64,000 nucleotides of DNA from DASRHD01 sp035485575 (GTDB lineage: Bacteria; Verrucomicrobiota; Verrucomicrobiia; Opitutales; Opitutaceae), in contig DATHNW010000010.1 in assembly GCA_035485575.1 (NCBI GenBank), forward strand, positions 73,423 through 137,422. Direction: 5' to 3'. Numbering within the stretch: the stretch's first letter is position 1; every line of letters begins with the position of its first letter. The notes beneath the pieces were generated by a model. The model was given only the letters and a program-made list of their open reading frames with translations. It made no database searches and was not told where the DNA came from. Of this stretch, positions 25,063 through 33,075 are shown one piece after another. The translations under genes and the position numbers were made by a program.

Positions 25063-25581
25063 TCAGCGGGCCGCGGAGGCCTCGGAGCTTTTGCGGCTGG
25101 CGGGAGAGATGCCGAAGAATTCGACCACGTGCGTGATGTCGCTGTAGCCGCGATTCTTCAGGATTTCCTCGACCTGCTTGACGACGCGGCGCAGTTCGCC
25201 GGCGGTTTCCGCATCGATCTCTTCCACGTTATGGGTGTCTTTGCACACAATGTGGTAGTGGTTCGTGCCATTGAGGTTGATTTCGTAAAGGGCGGTGCCG
25301 TTGTGGAGGAAGCTGCGGCGAACGAGATTGAGCTCTTCGAACACGGCCAAGCAGCGATATACGGTGACGAGGTCGCACGAGCTGTCGGCAAGGTCATCGT
25401 GCAATTGCTCGATGCTTGCAGGTTGGGCGCGTTTGATGAGCGCATTGACGATGGCGATACGGGGCTGCGTAATGCGCAGGCCAGCGGACTTCAGACGGGC
25501 ACAGGCTTGATCGAGGGCAGAGGTGGGCTTCGGAGCGGCTTTTAATCCGGCCAAGGGATGATGAATATGAGTTGCTATCAT
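25063..25581 (-). CDS. Fur-family transcriptional regulator
   Basis: This is a Fur/PerR/Zur-type repressor of 172 aa from the ATG at 25581. The winged-helix domain runs from about residue 22 (ACARLKSAGLRITQPRIAIV) to YRCLAVFEELNLV. The dimerisation domain shows HYHIVCKDTHN at residues 108-118. The usual structural CxxC is C113 followed by Thr116, and no C-terminal CxxC is present, so the structural zinc site seems lost. Regulated metal or signal is unknown; the neighbour SOD suggests oxidative stress or iron. The start at 25620 would add 13 residues. Confidence 0.88.
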   Translation of the reverse strand: MIATHIHHPLAGLKAAPKPTSALDQACARLKSAGLRITQPRIAIVNALIKRAQPASIEQLHDDLADSSCDLVTVYRCLAVFEELNLVRRSFLHNGTALYEINLNGTNHYHIVCKDTHNVEEIDAETAGELRRVVKQVEEILKNRGYSDITHVVEFFGISPASRKSSEASAAR

Positions 25582-25604
25582 AGTAATGTTAATTTTTAGC
25601 AGTC

Positions 25605-25690
25605 TTTTCTGTAAAAACAAGTAAAATCTTTGTTTACACCTTGCTTTTTATGTTAAAAATGTAAAATTTTACACATGATTTTACAATCCC
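25605..25690. promoter_or_regulatory. Candidate Fur-family operator region
   Basis: A perfect 14-base palindrome TGTAAAATTTTACA lies at 25660-25673, upstream of fur. Nearby are further half-sites TGTAAAA (about 25611), TGTTTACA (25631) and TTTTACAA (about 25679). The region is AT-rich against a GC-rich genome. It resembles Fur-type boxes in being AT-rich and palindromic, so autoregulation is plausible, but the consensus is not identical to the E. coli one. Confidence 0.5.
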
Positions 25691-25792
25691 GTTTGCAATA
25701 TTCCACGGGCAGATGATTTGCAGCACATTGATGCAACGCAGAGTTGCAAAGTTGCACAGAGGGTGCACCTCTGATACCTAACTGTTAGCCTT

Positions 25793-26230
25793 ATGTCCGA
25801 CCTCGATTTCACTGAAATTGTTGAGCTCATCTGCAAGGAGGATTCCCGCTTTGATCGGAAGGCTTACGAATTCATCCGCCAGGGCCTCGATCACACGGTG
25901 AAGGAAATCAAAAAAAAGGACAGCAGCCGTGCGGCGCGTTCATTACACGTCACCGGCGCGGAGCTGCTCCATGGCCTGCGCGATTATGCGCTCGATCAAT
26001 TTGGTCCGCTCGCGAAAACCGTGCTCAACGAGTGGGGCATCCAGCGTTGCGCCGATTTTGGCGACATCGTCTTCAATTTGATCGAATATAATGTGTTCAG
26101 CAAAACCGAGAATGATCGCCGCGAGGATTTCGCCGACGTCTTCAATTTCGATGACGCGTTTGTGAAACCTTTCCTCCCGGCCCGCAGCCGTCGCTTCGGT
26201 TCGTCCGCTGAGACCGTTGGCTCGGCCTAG
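25793..26230 (+). CDS. Minf_1886-family conserved protein
   Basis: This 145-residue cytoplasmic protein has the segments FDRKAYEFIRQGLDHTV, HVTGAELLHGLRDYALDQFG and EWGIQRCADFGDIVFNLIEY. I recognise these as the Verrucomicrobia/Planctomycetes-restricted family first named after Methylacidiphilum Minf_1886. It has no known function. It supports the taxonomic guess for this window. The start at 25793 is the first ATG and the gene runs 57 bases before the M16 protease. Confidence 0.8.
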   Translation: MSDLDFTEIVELICKEDSRFDRKAYEFIRQGLDHTVKEIKKKDSSRAARSLHVTGAELLHGLRDYALDQFGPLAKTVLNEWGIQRCADFGDIVFNLIEYNVFSKTENDRREDFADVFNFDDAFVKPFLPARSRRFGSSAETVGSA

Positions 26231-26287
26231 CGGTCCGCCACCGCACCGGCAAAAATTTTCCGCGCCGTGCGCGGCCACCGTCTTCCC

Positions 26288-28849
26288 ATGTCCAAAAAAA
26301 CTTCCATCGCCGCCGACCTCCGCCTTCTCGGGCCATTTTGGGGCGAGCGGGTCGAGCGTTTTGTCCTGTCCAACGGTCTCACCGTGCTGCTCAAGCCTGA
26401 TCGTTCCGCCGCGCTCGCTTCCGTGCAGGTCTGGGTGAAAACGGGCAGCATCCACGAGGGTGCGCAGCTTGGCGCCGGACTCTCGCACTTTCTCGAACAC
26501 ATGCTGTTCAAGGGCACGGAACGCCGGGCCGGCCGCGACATCTCCGCGACCGTCCAGGTTCATGGCGGCTACATCAACGCCTACACGACCTTCGACCGCA
26601 CCGTTTATTACATCGACCTGCCCAGCGAGCACGTCGGGGTCGCCATCGACCTGCTGGCCGACGCCATGCTGCATTCCACGCTGCCCGCCGATGAAGTCGT
26701 GCGCGAGCGCGACGTCATCCTGCGGGAAATCGCCATGACGCAGGACGATCCCGATGACCGCATTGCCGAGACGCTTTTTTCCACGGCCTTTCGTGAGCAT
26801 CCGTACCGTCATCCCATCATCGGCCATCGCGACGTTTTCGCCGCCGTCACGCGCGACGAACTCGCCGCCTACTATCGGGCCCGCTACGTGCCCAACAACC
26901 TCGTCGTGGTCGTGGCTGGCGACATCGATGTCGCATCCATCCGGGCCGAGATAGAAAAGCATTTCAGCACCGCCCCGCGCGCGGCGCTCGCGCCCGTGCT
27001 CGTGCCCGACGAGCCGCCGCAGCTCGCTCCGCGGGCCCAGCATCGTTTTGAGGAGGTCGAACTCGCGCGCGCCTTTCTCGCCTGGCAGATTCCGGGGCTC
27101 ACGCATCCCGACGCCCCGCTGCTGGACCTGCTGTCCACCATCCTGGGCCATGGCGACAGCTCAATCCTCTGGCAGGAAGTTCGCGAGCAGGCGCGTCTGG
27201 TGCACACGATTGATGCGAGCAGCTGGAATCCCGGCAGCGCTGGTCTTTTCAGCATCTCTTTCACCTGTGATGAGGCCAAGCGCGAGCCCGCGGCCGCGGC
27301 GGTTGAGCGCGCGCTTGCCCGTTGCGCTGTGCGCGGCTTTTCACCCGCGCAGCTCAAGAAGGCCATCCGCCAGCTTGCCGTGGCCGAGATCAACACGCGA
27401 AAAACCATGTCGGGCCAGGCCGCGCGTCTGGGTCTCGCGGAGGTCGTGATCGGCGATCTCGACTACAGCCGCACTTATTTCGAACGGCTGGCTACGGTCA
27501 CGTCGGCGGATCTTCGCCGCGTGCTCAAAACCTACCTGGTGCCGTCACATCTCACCTCGGTTTCGCTGAATCCCGCGAGTGCCGCCGTGAAAAAAAATGA
27601 AAAGGCCGCGGTCCGTGCCGTCTCGGCGGATTTTGAGGAAATCAAGCTCGCCAACGGTGCGCGCCTGCTGCTCCAGCCCGATTCGCGCCTGCCCAACCTC
27701 CATCTCCGCCTCGCGTGCCTCGGCGGCTCACTTTACGAGGCGCCTGGCAAGCGCGGTGCGACCGCGCTTATGGCCACGCTGCTGGCCAAGGATACGCGCA
27801 CCCGCACTGCCGCCGAAGTGGCCCAGGCCATCGAGGAGGTGGGCGGCGCGCTCCAGCCCTTCGCGGGCAACAATGCCTTTGGACTCGCCGTTGAGGTCCT
27901 GCCCACCGACGTCGATCGCGCGCTGTGGCTGCTGGCCGAAGCTGCGCTGACGCCCGCTTTCGACAAAAAAACCTTCGCTACCGAGCGCGCCGCGCAGCTG
28001 GCCGAATTGCAGCATGATGCCGATGACGTCGTCACCTTCAGCCGGAAGCTCCTGCGGAAAAAATTCTTCGGTGCGCATCCCTTCGCGATTGATGCCACCG
28101 GCGATGAAACCGGCCTGGGCGCCCTGGCGCCCTCAGACCTCGCGGCGTTGCATCGCACGCTCCTGGTCGGGCCCAACATCGTCCTGGCCGTCGCGGGCGA
28201 TTTTTCGTCGCGGAAACTGGCACCCAAGCTCCGGGCCTTTCTGGGGAAATTTCCGCGAACTTCGCCACCGGTGCCGGCCTTCCGATTCAGTGGTCCGGCG
28301 ACCGTCGGGAATTTCGTCGAGAAGCAGCCGCGCGAACAGGCGGTGGTATTCCAGGCTTTTCCCGGCCCGGGCCTGCTGGCGGAGGATTTTTATGTGGGCG
28401 AGGTGGCCGACGAGCTGTTCAGCGGCATGGCTTCGCGCCTTTTCGAGCGCGTGCGCGAGGAAAAGGGTCTCGCGTATTTTGTGCGTTCCGCCCGGGTCAC
28501 CGGTCTCGACGCTGCGATGTTCTATTTTTACGCCGGCACCGCCCCGGCCAGTGCCGCCGCCGTGCTCGAGGAGATTGATCTGGAGGTCGCCCGCGTGCAG
28601 TCCGGCGGCGTGGATGAGGCCGAGCTGCGCCGCTGCCAGACGCGCCTCAAGGCCGGCCGCCGCCAGAGCCTGCAGTCCAACGGCGCGAGGGCGGGGCAGG
28701 CCGCGCTCAACGCGCTTTACGGCCTGCCGGTCAACGACTGGAAAAATTACGATGTGCGGGTTGACGCGGTCACGCGTGACGACCTGGCGCGCTTTGCCCT
28801 GAAATATTTCCAGCGCGCGCAGCGCACGCAGCTTGTGGTCAGCCCGTAA
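26288..28849 (+). CDS. Fused M16-family zinc peptidase (pitrilysin-like)
   Basis: This is an 853-residue protein with two M16 halves in one chain. The first half has the inverted zinc motif HFLEH at residues 67-71, followed by the downstream glutamate region ERDVILREIAMTQDDP. The second half (from about residue 440, ANGARLLLQPDSRLPNLHLR) keeps the fold but lacks HxxEH, as is usual for the non-catalytic subunit. It contains the late motif EEKGLAYFVRSARV. No signal peptide is evident, so it may be cytoplasmic. The ATG at 26288 was preferred over an upstream GTG. Confidence 0.9.
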   Translation: MSKKTSIAADLRLLGPFWGERVERFVLSNGLTVLLKPDRSAALASVQVWVKTGSIHEGAQLGAGLSHFLEHMLFKGTERRAGRDISATVQVHGGYINAYTTFDRTVYYIDLPSEHVGVAIDLLADAMLHSTLPADEVVRERDVILREIAMTQDDPDDRIAETLFSTAFREHPYRHPIIGHRDVFAAVTRDELAAYYRARYVPNNLVVVVAGDIDVASIRAEIEKHFSTAPRAALAPVLVPDEPPQLAPRAQHRFEEVELARAFLAWQIPGLTHPDAPLLDLLSTILGHGDSSILWQEVREQARLVHTIDASSWNPGSAGLFSISFTCDEAKREPAAAAVERALARCAVRGFSPAQLKKAIRQLAVAEINTRKTMSGQAARLGLAEVVIGDLDYSRTYFERLATVTSADLRRVLKTYLVPSHLTSVSLNPASAAVKKNEKAAVRAVSADFEEIKLANGARLLLQPDSRLPNLHLRLACLGGSLYEAPGKRGATALMATLLAKDTRTRTAAEVAQAIEEVGGALQPFAGNNAFGLAVEVLPTDVDRALWLLAEAALTPAFDKKTFATERAAQLAELQHDADDVVTFSRKLLRKKFFGAHPFAIDATGDETGLGALAPSDLAALHRTLLVGPNIVLAVAGDFSSRKLAPKLRAFLGKFPRTSPPVPAFRFSGPATVGNFVEKQPREQAVVFQAFPGPGLLAEDFYVGEVADELFSGMASRLFERVREEKGLAYFVRSARVTGLDAAMFYFYAGTAPASAAAVLEEIDLEVARVQSGGVDEAELRRCQTRLKAGRRQSLQSNGARAGQAALNALYGLPVNDWKNYDVRVDAVTRDDLARFALKYFQRAQRTQLVVSP

Positions 28850-28868
28850 AGCCTGCGCAGGCTTTTAT
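28848..28868. terminator. Bidirectional hairpin after M16 peptidase and nadK
   Basis: A short palindrome (AAAGCCT with AGGCTTT around GCGC) overlaps the M16 stop and is followed by TTATTTTC on the + strand. The minus-strand nadK gene ends right beside it. Confidence 0.6.
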
Positions 28869-28870
28869 TT

Positions 28871-29722
28871 TCAACCGGCTAGCTTGGGCGGGTCGGTGAA
28901 GCCGCCGCTCCATTTCAGCTTGGTCCGGACGACGGAGAAGTGGGAGTAGTCCAGCCGCTGCACGAGCGGCAGCTTGAGGTTCGCGAGGCTGATCTCCACG
29001 GGCGTATTTTCACACACCATCAGGTTGCGCTGGCCGTCCACGGCGACGAGGAGGCGGGAATGGCCGCTGCGGTTGAACACGCGCAGCCGCACGTTATGCT
29101 GGAAGATAATTGAGCGGTTGCTCAGCGTGTGCGGGCAGATGGGCGTCATCGCAATGACGCCGGCATCGGGGTGGATGATCGGTCCGCCGGCGGAAAGATT
29201 ATAGGCAGTCGAGCCGGTGGGCGTGGAAAAAATCAGGCCGTCGCACGAATAATCGGTCACGAGCTCATCGCCGGCCAGGACCTCGAGCCGTACCAGGCGC
29301 GAGTTGACCTCGTTCTTGATCAGAACGTCGTTGAGTGCGAAATCGTGCTGGCCGGGCTCGGTCGAGCAGTCGAGGAGCGAGCGCCACGCCAGCCGATAGG
29401 CTCCGCCGAGCAACGCAGTGAACTGCGCGCGCGCTTCGTCCGCTGAAAAGGTTGTGAGGAAGCCGAGGCTGCCGCGATTTACACCGATGATGGGCACTTG
29501 CGCCTGGGCCGCCTCGCACGCCACGCCGAGCAGCGTGCCATCGCCGCCGATGACGCAGCACGCGTCAAATCCCGTCAGCCATCCGGCCGGACGGGGAAAT
29601 GCCGGCGCATGCATGGCTTCCACCCCTGATTTCCGGGCAATGTCCAGCAGCGTCTGCGCAAGCTCGGGCGCGCCGTTTTTCTGCTCGTTGACGAGGAAGG
29701 CGAGTTTGCGGATGGGCTGCAT
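28871..29722 (-). CDS. nadK: NAD kinase
   Basis: NadK phosphorylates NAD to NADP. The 283-residue product has the diacylglycerol-kinase-like GGDGTLLG motif near residue 60, and NEVNSRLVRLEVLAGDELV and SCDGLIFSTPTGSTAYNLSAGGPI in the second domain. The start at 29722 gives a normal N-terminus (RKLAFLVNEQKNG). It lies in a minus-strand run with tlyA, mutM, gmhB and hldE. Confidence 0.95.
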   Translation of the reverse strand: MQPIRKLAFLVNEQKNGAPELAQTLLDIARKSGVEAMHAPAFPRPAGWLTGFDACCVIGGDGTLLGVACEAAQAQVPIIGVNRGSLGFLTTFSADEARAQFTALLGGAYRLAWRSLLDCSTEPGQHDFALNDVLIKNEVNSRLVRLEVLAGDELVTDYSCDGLIFSTPTGSTAYNLSAGGPIIHPDAGVIAMTPICPHTLSNRSIIFQHNVRLRVFNRSGHSRLLVAVDGQRNLMVCENTPVEISLANLKLPLVQRLDYSHFSVVRTKLKWSGGFTDPPKLAG

Positions 29723-29727
29723 GCTTA

Positions 29728-29782
29728 ACCGCTAATTGCCGCTAATTGCCGATGATTCCAAACCAATTAGCACTGGATCCTG
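29728..29782. repeat. Short intergenic repeat between nadK and tlyA
   Basis: Two adjacent copies of GCTAATTGCC (29731-29740 and 29741-29750) occur in the gap, with an inverted CAATTAGC a little further on. The pattern suggests a degraded dispersed repeat and no obvious gene or terminator is present. Confidence 0.6.
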
Positions 29783-30544
29783 TTAATTGGCGGCCTGCGG
29801 CTTTTTCAATCCCAGCAAAAATTCCCGGTTGCCATCCGCGCCCGCGAGGGGTGAGTCCATCTCGCCGATGAGCTGCGCGCGGGGCAGTTCCGCCAGCGCA
29901 AAAGCGCGCACGCCGGCCAGCACGGCCTGCCGCACGGTTTCGTCGCGGATGACACCCCGGCCTTTGTCGGCCTCGGCCTTGCCGGCCTCGAACTGTGGCT
30001 TCACTAAGGCCACGAGCGTGCCGCCGGCCCGCAAGAACGGCCACACGGCCGGCAGCACGCTTTTCAGCGAGATGAACGATAGATCCATCACGATGGCATC
30101 GTAGCTCGCGTGGGGCAGGTTGCCGGGGCGCAGATGGCGGGCATTGAGCTGTTCGAGGTTGGTCACGCGCGGATCGGCGCGGAGTTTGGCGTGAAGCTGG
30201 GCGCGGCCGACATCGACGCAGGTCACGGCGGCCGCACCCGCCTGCAATACGCAGTCGGTGAAACCGCCGGTCGAGGCGCCTACGTCGAGCACTTGTGCGC
30301 CTCTTAGGTCGAGAGAGAATTTCTCCAAAAAGGCGGAAAGCTTCTCACCGCCACGGCTGACGAAGCGGGGCGGCTGTTCGAGGACAAGTTCCACATCATC
30401 GGGCAGCTCGCGTCCGGGCTTGTCCAGCCGCTCAGTGCCCCGCAAGACGCGGCCGGCGAGGATGAGAGCCTTGGCCTGTGTGCGTGTCGCGGCCAGGCCG
30501 CGGGCCACGAGCAGTTCGTCGAGACGGATTTTTTTCTCGGCCAT
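29783..30544 (-). CDS. tlyA: TlyA-family rRNA 2'-O-methyltransferase
   Basis: TlyA-type proteins are cytidine-2'-O-methyltransferases of rRNA. The 253-residue protein starts with an S4 RNA-binding domain (RLDELLVARGLAATRTQAKALILAGRV) and continues with a Rossmann methyltransferase domain containing VLDVGASTGGFTDCVLQAGAA, the SAM-binding motif. Catalytic DLSFISLKSVLP follows near residue 150. Some TlyA homologues were described as haemolysins, a role not implied here. Confidence 0.88.
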   Translation of the reverse strand: MAEKKIRLDELLVARGLAATRTQAKALILAGRVLRGTERLDKPGRELPDDVELVLEQPPRFVSRGGEKLSAFLEKFSLDLRGAQVLDVGASTGGFTDCVLQAGAAAVTCVDVGRAQLHAKLRADPRVTNLEQLNARHLRPGNLPHASYDAIVMDLSFISLKSVLPAVWPFLRAGGTLVALVKPQFEAGKAEADKGRGVIRDETVRQAVLAGVRAFALAELPRAQLIGEMDSPLAGADGNREFLLGLKKPQAAN

Positions 30545-30553
30545 GAACGGATG

Positions 30554-31354
30554 CTAGCGCAATTTCTGCCGCGCGGGTGACCAGCAGGTCGTGCGTCCGC
30601 CGATTTCCGCCCGCATGAGGGGCTTTTTTGTTTTCGGGCAAAGGCCGCCGTTTTCCCAGCGGTGGGGAAAAAGCCAGGTCTTCGGCGGATCGGCCAAGGT
30701 CTTGCCGATGGTTGCAAGCGCGTGCTGGCAGACCCAGCGCAGTTCGCGATGAAGGGCGCGAATTTCCTTGGGCGTCAGCTGGCCGGCCGGCTTCTTTGGA
30801 TGGATGGCCGCGCGCCAGAGCACCTCGTCGGCCATCCAGTTGCCGATGCCGGGAAAGCGCTCCTGCATGAGCAGCACCGCCTTGATGGGCGAGCGGGCGC
30901 GGCGGCGCAGGAACGCGGCCACGGTCTCAACCGTGAAGACAGTGGACAGGATGGGCGGAGCGAGCTGCGTCCACCAGGCGGGCGGTGCCTCGCCGCGGGT
31001 GAACTCGATTTTGCCAAACATGCGCGGATCGGTAAAAACGAGCGTCGTCGCGTCGGTGACGAGCACCAGGTGGTCGTGCTTCTGCGGTGCATAACCGGCG
31101 GGCTCGGCGCGCAGTTCCCCGCTCATGCCGAGGTGGATGCCGAGCCAGCCTCCGCCGCTGAAACGGAAGATCATCTGCTTCGCGGCGGCTGCGGAGGAAA
31201 GCAGCGTGGCGCCGGTGAGGGCGGAACGAATCGCGTTGACATCGGTGCCGCGGAAAACCTTCGCGCGCTCATGCACGAGCACTGCCTGGATGGTCCGGCC
31301 GAGGGCGGGATTCCATCGTTTGCGGTAATATTCGACTTCGGCGAGCTCGGGCAT
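30554..31354 (-). CDS. Formamidopyrimidine-DNA glycosylase family protein with degenerate zinc finger
   Basis: This is a base-excision repair glycosylase of the Fpg/Nei family (266 aa from the ATG at 31354). The catalytic N-terminal Pro and Glu are kept (MPELAEVEYY), the lysine region AAAKQMIFRF and IHLGMSGEL are kept, and the helix-two-turn-helix FPGIGNWMADEVLWRA is present. The C-terminal zinc finger is abnormal: where CxxC and CPxC are expected it has CPKT and SPAR, so only one of four cysteines remains. It may use a zincless finger as in some eukaryotic and bacterial relatives. The upstream reading to 31582 is spurious. Confidence 0.85.
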   Translation of the reverse strand: MPELAEVEYYRKRWNPALGRTIQAVLVHERAKVFRGTDVNAIRSALTGATLLSSAAAAKQMIFRFSGGGWLGIHLGMSGELRAEPAGYAPQKHDHLVLVTDATTLVFTDPRMFGKIEFTRGEAPPAWWTQLAPPILSTVFTVETVAAFLRRRARSPIKAVLLMQERFPGIGNWMADEVLWRAAIHPKKPAGQLTPKEIRALHRELRWVCQHALATIGKTLADPPKTWLFPHRWENGGLCPKTKKPLMRAEIGGRTTCWSPARQKLR

Positions 31355-31410
31355 GCGTGAAACAGGTTGGGCGAAAAACGACGGAATTGTTTCGCAACCT
31401 TGGCCCGTAA

Positions 31411-31941
31411 TCAGGCGAGGGTCGCGGCAAATGCCGCGAAGTCCGAAAAGACGGGGATGCTTTTTTCCGCCACCTCGGGCAGCGTATGCGGATCGACCTT
31501 GCCCGTGCGCACGGTGATGGGCCGGATGCCGGCGGCATGAGCGGCGCCGATGTCGGCTGCCGAGTCGCCGACCATGAAGCATTGCGCCGGTTCGAGGGCA
31601 TGCTGCGCGATCATTTCCAAGATGAATTTGGGCGAAGGCTTGCGATAAACGACTGGCTGACCGGGTGCCTCGGGCGCGATACAGACCGCGTCAAAAACCG
31701 GCCGGGGCAGGCCGAGGAGCTCTTCCATGCGGGCATTGACGCGGTGCGTGTCTTCGAGCGTATGCAGTCCGCGGCCGATGCCGGACTGGTTGGTGAAGAG
31801 GAAAAGTTTGTAGCCGAGTGTGCGCGCATGGCGCAGGCCGGCGGCGGCGCCGGGGATCAGGTCCACGCCGGCGGGGTCGGCCAGGTAAACCTTGTCCACG
31901 ATGAGCGTGCCGTCACGGTCGAGAAAAAGTGCGCGATTCAC
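31411..31941 (-). CDS. gmhB: D-glycero-D-manno-heptose-1,7-bisphosphate phosphatase
   Basis: GmhB removes the C7 phosphate of heptose bisphosphate in ADP-heptose synthesis for LPS cores. The 176-residue HAD phosphatase has the nucleophile motif FLDRDGTL near the N-terminus, FTNQSGIGRG in the middle and VGDSAADIGAAHAAGI near the end. It uses a GTG start at 31941, 8 bases downstream of the heptose kinase gene. The two are very likely translated from one mRNA. Confidence 0.9.
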   Translation of the reverse strand: MNRALFLDRDGTLIVDKVYLADPAGVDLIPGAAAGLRHARTLGYKLFLFTNQSGIGRGLHTLEDTHRVNARMEELLGLPRPVFDAVCIAPEAPGQPVVYRKPSPKFILEMIAQHALEPAQCFMVGDSAADIGAAHAAGIRPITVRTGKVDPHTLPEVAEKSIPVFSDFAAFAATLA

Positions 31942-31949
31942 AGCGGAGG

Positions 31950-32930
31950 CTACACGTAGGCGAGCAGCTCCTGCGGCGTGACCGTGGCGGTGCCGAGCTT
32001 GCCGATGACCACGCCGGCGGCGGCGTTGGCGAAATGAGCCGCGGTCTCGAGGCTGCTGCCGGCGCGCAAGGCGAGCACGAGGCCGGCCAGCGCGGTGTCG
32101 CCGGCGCCGGAAACGTCGTAAACCTCACGCGCCGCGGTGGGGATCTTGCCGGTCACGCGGCCATCTTCGCTCAGCAGCATGCCGTCCTCGCCGAGCGTGA
32201 TGACGACATGGCGGGTGTGATAAAGCTCGTGCAGGCGCGCGCAGATTTTCTCGGCCGGGAACGGTGCATTGGGGTCAGGCTCAAGGCCGGCGAGTTGGAA
32301 TGATTCTTTTTTGTTGGGCGTGATGAGGTCGAGATCGTGGAAGGCGAGTTTGCGCTTTGGCTTGGGATCGAGCGCAATGAATTTGCCAGCGGCCCGGGCG
32401 AGCTTGGAGATTTTTTCGACCAGGGCGTCATCAAGCAGGCCCTTGGCGTAATCGGAGAGCACGATGGCATCGGCCTTGTGGATGGCGTCTTCGAGAAATT
32501 TGTCAAAAAGCGCGTTGGCGGAAATGACATAGACGGCGGGCGGAGACTCGCGGTCGAGTCGGCAGAGTTGCTGGTGCTGCACGAGGACGCGGGTTTTGAC
32601 GATGGTGGCGCCGGCACTGGGCGCGGAAACGATCTGCACATCATGCTCGCGCAGGATCTGCTGCAGTTTTTTGCCCGCCTCGTCATTGGCAATGCAGCCG
32701 GCGACAACGGCATGGGCGCCGAGATAGGCGATGTTGAGGGCGACGTTGGCGGCGCCGCCGGCGGCGTAGGTGTCGCGGCTGACGTCCACGACGGGCACCG
32801 GCGCCTCCGGCGAGATGCGGGTGGCATCGCCCCAGATGTAGTGGTCGAGCATCACATCGCCAATCACGAGGATGTGCAGCCCGGCGATTTTTTTCAGGAG
32901 GGCGTGGGTTTGTTCAGGTGTGATGGGCAT
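31950..32930 (-). CDS. Heptose 7-phosphate kinase (HldE N-terminal domain, RfaE-like)
   Basis: This is a PfkB-family kinase that phosphorylates D-glycero-beta-D-manno-heptose 7-phosphate at C1 in the ADP-heptose pathway. The 326-residue protein has YAAGGAANVALNIAYLGAHA and the ATP/anion-hole motif YDVSGAGDTALAGLVLALR at the C-terminal end. The adenylyltransferase domain that is fused to it in E. coli HldE is missing, so it is a one-domain version and the other enzyme must lie elsewhere. Adjacent gmhB supports the assignment. Confidence 0.88.
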   Translation of the reverse strand: MPITPEQTHALLKKIAGLHILVIGDVMLDHYIWGDATRISPEAPVPVVDVSRDTYAAGGAANVALNIAYLGAHAVVAGCIANDEAGKKLQQILREHDVQIVSAPSAGATIVKTRVLVQHQQLCRLDRESPPAVYVISANALFDKFLEDAIHKADAIVLSDYAKGLLDDALVEKISKLARAAGKFIALDPKPKRKLAFHDLDLITPNKKESFQLAGLEPDPNAPFPAEKICARLHELYHTRHVVITLGEDGMLLSEDGRVTGKIPTAAREVYDVSGAGDTALAGLVLALRAGSSLETAAHFANAAAGVVIGKLGTATVTPQELLAYV

Positions 32931-33075
32931 CGGAAAAATTCAGGAAGGATCGGTTTGTTCCAGGGAGCTCAGAAGATCGGCACAGTTCGGGCGGGGTTGC
33001 GTTAGTTTCCTGCTTGGTTGGATTCCACATTAAAAAGATCAAGTTTTGGTGACAAATGGGATATCGCCGGCGGCT

